This document shows positions 63,039 to 64,000 of a stretch of DNA of 64,000 bases, piece after piece. The position numbers and the translations under genes were made by a program. Under the pieces are notes generated by a model. It worked only from the letters and a program-made list of their open reading frames with translations. It did no database searches and had not been told where the DNA came from. The stretch is taken from positions 2,509,501 to 2,573,500 of the forward strand of contig NZ_CP121695.1 in assembly GCF_029761915.1 (NCBI RefSeq). The letters are read 5' to 3'. How positions within the stretch are numbered: the stretch's first letter is position 1; the number at the start of each line of letters is the position of its first letter. The stretch comes from Bradyrhizobium sp. CB1650 (GTDB taxonomy: Bacteria; Pseudomonadota; Alphaproteobacteria; Rhizobiales; Xanthobacteraceae).

Positions 63039-63152
63039 GCGCAGGGAAGACCGGGTGTTCTCGGCTTCATCTGTCGTTCCTGTGCATTTGCCGTGCGGAT
63101 TTGATCGCACAGAGGCTCATGGGTGCCAGCCGGCGCCCGGTCTTGCCTGCGC
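63039..63152. repeat. Long-range inverted repeat in a degenerate repeat tract
   Basis: Arms GCGCAGGGAAGACCGGGTG (63039-63057) and CGCCCGGTCTTGCCTGCGC (63134-63152) pair at 17 of 19 positions around a 76-nt loop. The surrounding tract resembles a several-hundred-base repeat I associate with Bradyrhizobium chromosomes. A structured RNA is possible but unproven. Confidence 0.45.
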
Positions 63153-63504
63153 CCCTTTCTTGGAGAGGGTGTGAAGAAGAGCAAAACTCGGGCGAAAGAC
63201 GCCGCGAGAATGCGAAAGTGTGTCTGCTGTTTGAAATGCGAATTGCGAGGACGACGGCCGGGCCCACCTAGTCCGCAATGACGAGTTTGTGGAGACTGCA
63301 TCCCGAATGCTGCCCCAACGTCGTCCTTGCTGTCGCCAGGGCGACGGCGTGGCTAGAGTTCAAATCAGCTAGGTCATCTATATTGACCATCTTTTGGCGT
63401 TGCAGTTGCTGCCATTTCTCGTCTAGAAACGGCGCACTGAGCCACCCGGCAACGAACCGTCAACGGTTTTGGCCGAGGATTCCTGGGCTCAAAAGGGTCT
63501 GGCA

Positions 63505-63624
63505 ATGCTGATTCGCGGCCAAATCGATGGGATTTCGGGGGAGGTGGCTCTGGCCGCCGCCACGATCCCGGCCGCGCACCTGCCCACCCTCCTTATTGAC
63601 GGGCTTCTTCTTACCTGCCCCTGA
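63505..63624 (+). CDS. Candidate leucine-rich leader peptide of leuA
   Basis: 39 aa; AAAAGGG lies about 7 nt before the ATG. Eight of the 39 residues are Leu, with a cluster at the end (PTLLIDGLLLTCP). Four of the last five Leu codons are CTT, a codon little used in this GC-rich DNA. The stop TGA (63622-63624) lies inside the first arm of the hairpin at 63618-63661, and leuA begins 117 nt later. This is the layout of an attenuation leader, where scarce charged Leu-tRNA stalls the ribosome and changes RNA folding. Confidence 0.65.
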   Translation: MLIRGQIDGISGEVALAAATIPAAHLPTLLIDGLLLTCP

Positions 63625-63661
63625 GGGCCGGCTGGGCGCCACGCGCCTGGGCACTCAGGGG
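63618..63661 (+). promoter_or_regulatory. Candidate attenuator hairpin of leuA
   Basis: Perfect outer arms CCCCTGAG (63618-63625) and CTCAGGGG (63654-63661), with an inner stem GGCGC-CAC-GCGCC (63635-63647). It overlaps the leader stop codon. No long T-tract follows (TTGTACG), so it could act in transcription attenuation through an alternative fold or in translation control. Confidence 0.55.
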
Positions 63662-63741
63662 TTGTACGAGATCACCGGACACCTCAAGCGCCCATGGACT
63701 GAACAGCCTGAACGGCGCGAACGCTCAAAAGGAAATTTGAA

Positions 63742-64000
63742 ATGGCCCCCGTGAACAAGTCCGAGAAGGACCGCGTCATCATTTTCGACACCACGCTGCG
63801 CGATGGCGAGCAGTGCCCCGGCGCCACCATGACCTTCGAGGAGAAGCTCGAGGTCGCCGAACTCCTGGACGACATGGGCGTCGACGTGATCGAAGCCGGC
63901 TTCCCGATCACCTCCGAGGGCGACTTCCAGGCGGTCAGCGAGATCGCCCGCCGCTCCAAGAATTCGGTGATCGCCGGCCTGTCGCGCGCCCATCCCGCCG
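63742..64000 (+). CDS. leuA: 2-isopropylmalate synthase, N-terminal part (cut by window end)
   Basis: First 86 codons only. Begins [24 protein letters not shown] then [31 protein letters not shown], the HMGL-like TIM-barrel start with the DTTLRDGEQ motif that carries catalytic Arg/Asp residues. This enzyme condenses acetyl-CoA with 2-ketoisovalerate, the first committed step of leucine synthesis. AAAGGA lies 9 nt before the ATG. Citramalate or homocitrate synthases start similarly, but the PGATM variant and the Leu-rich leader favour leuA. Confidence 0.88.
   Translation, partial: MAPVNKSEKDRVIIFDTTLRDGEQCPGATMTFEEKLEVAELLDDMGVDVIEAGFPITSEGDFQAVSEIARRSKNSVIAGLSRAHPA

Larger units (their letters stand above)
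62423..63504. other. 1.1-kb repeat-rich gap before leuA
   Basis: No credible gene. It contains at least four palindromic repeat units (62468-62493, 62512-62535, 62549-62618, 62625-62648). From about 62850 to 63170 there is a longer degenerate repeat-like tract with a 19-bp inverted repeat. The last 200 nt must contain the leuA promoter. Confidence 0.5.

Noticed and set aside
1..64000. CRISPR arrays, tRNA/rRNA genes, transposases, prophage genes
   Set aside because: Looked for and not seen; the repeats present are dispersed palindromes, not spaced arrays, and no mobile-element protein is encoded.

Overview
The window reads as chromosome of a Bradyrhizobium-like soil alphaproteobacterium. The DNA is GC-rich with strong G/C third positions. 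ABC-transporter genes are very dense, and Bradyrhizobium/Rhizobiales palindromic intergenic repeats sit between many genes. Genus-level assignment is inferred from gene types and repeats, since no rRNA or tRNA gene is present. About 52 protein genes of good confidence are supported, plus several small ones absent from ordinary ORF calling.

Layout. 0.2-3.3 kb: exporter cassette (Ig-like NEW3 protein, ATPase, ABC-2 permease). 3.4-5.7 kb: osmoprotectant-type importer with a fused permease/binding protein. 5.9-9.1 kb: NitT/TauT-type importer whose binding-protein gene is separated by an opposing cupin gene, then a Nudix hydrolase. 10.0-16.9 kb: a tightly overlapping operon of a branched-chain amino acid (Liv) type importer that runs on into a polyphosphate kinase 2, a patatin and a DUF3551 protein. 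16.9-23.7 kb: metallo-beta-lactamase-fold protein, large MscS channel, Bug/TctC binding protein and NAD-malic enzyme.

23.9-29.7 kb: a BlaI-type repressor and an unusual M56 (BlaR1-like) membrane metallopeptidase. The peptidase's long C-terminal part contains two DUF3471-like segments and a VHL-beta-like domain between two copies of another repeat. It is followed by a DUF1800/DUF1501 pair behind a large dyad resembling the blaI operator. 29.7-37.9 kb: small conserved proteins, an RlpA-like lipoprotein, a Baeyer-Villiger monooxygenase fused to an esterase, a type-B carboxylesterase that has lost its nucleophile serine, a DODA-type dioxygenase and a SemiSWEET. 38.0-40.7 kb: glgC-glgA. 41.1-48.3 kb: a Gly/Tyr-rich secreted protein, two overlapping tiny membrane proteins, a 1,020-residue winged-helix/ATPase/TPR regulator convergent with a catalase-family gene, a CmcJ/NvfI oxidoreductase and a second RlpA-like protein. 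One 43-bp element occurs both upstream of the regulator and upstream of the catalase gene.

48.5-58.1 kb: Gfo/Idh/MocA oxidoreductase, a repeat-rich 1-kb gap, then a second Liv-type system. It has two closely similar binding proteins bracketing LivH, LivM and a fused LivG-LivF, ends in a strong terminator, and has a third binding protein beyond that. 58.4-62.4 kb: RNase Z-like hydrolase, FAD oxidoreductase, Tat-exported SMP-30 protein and a small membrane protein. 62.4-64.0 kb: a repeat-rich gap, then leuA (cut by the window end), preceded by a leucine-rich 39-codon leader ORF whose stop codon lies in a hairpin.

The strongest candidates for something new are the M56/VHL-beta sensor with its BlaI circuit, the regulator/catalase shared operator, the BVMO-esterase fusion with an altered fingerprint, and the leuA leader. 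All functional statements come from reading motifs by eye; no database search was possible.
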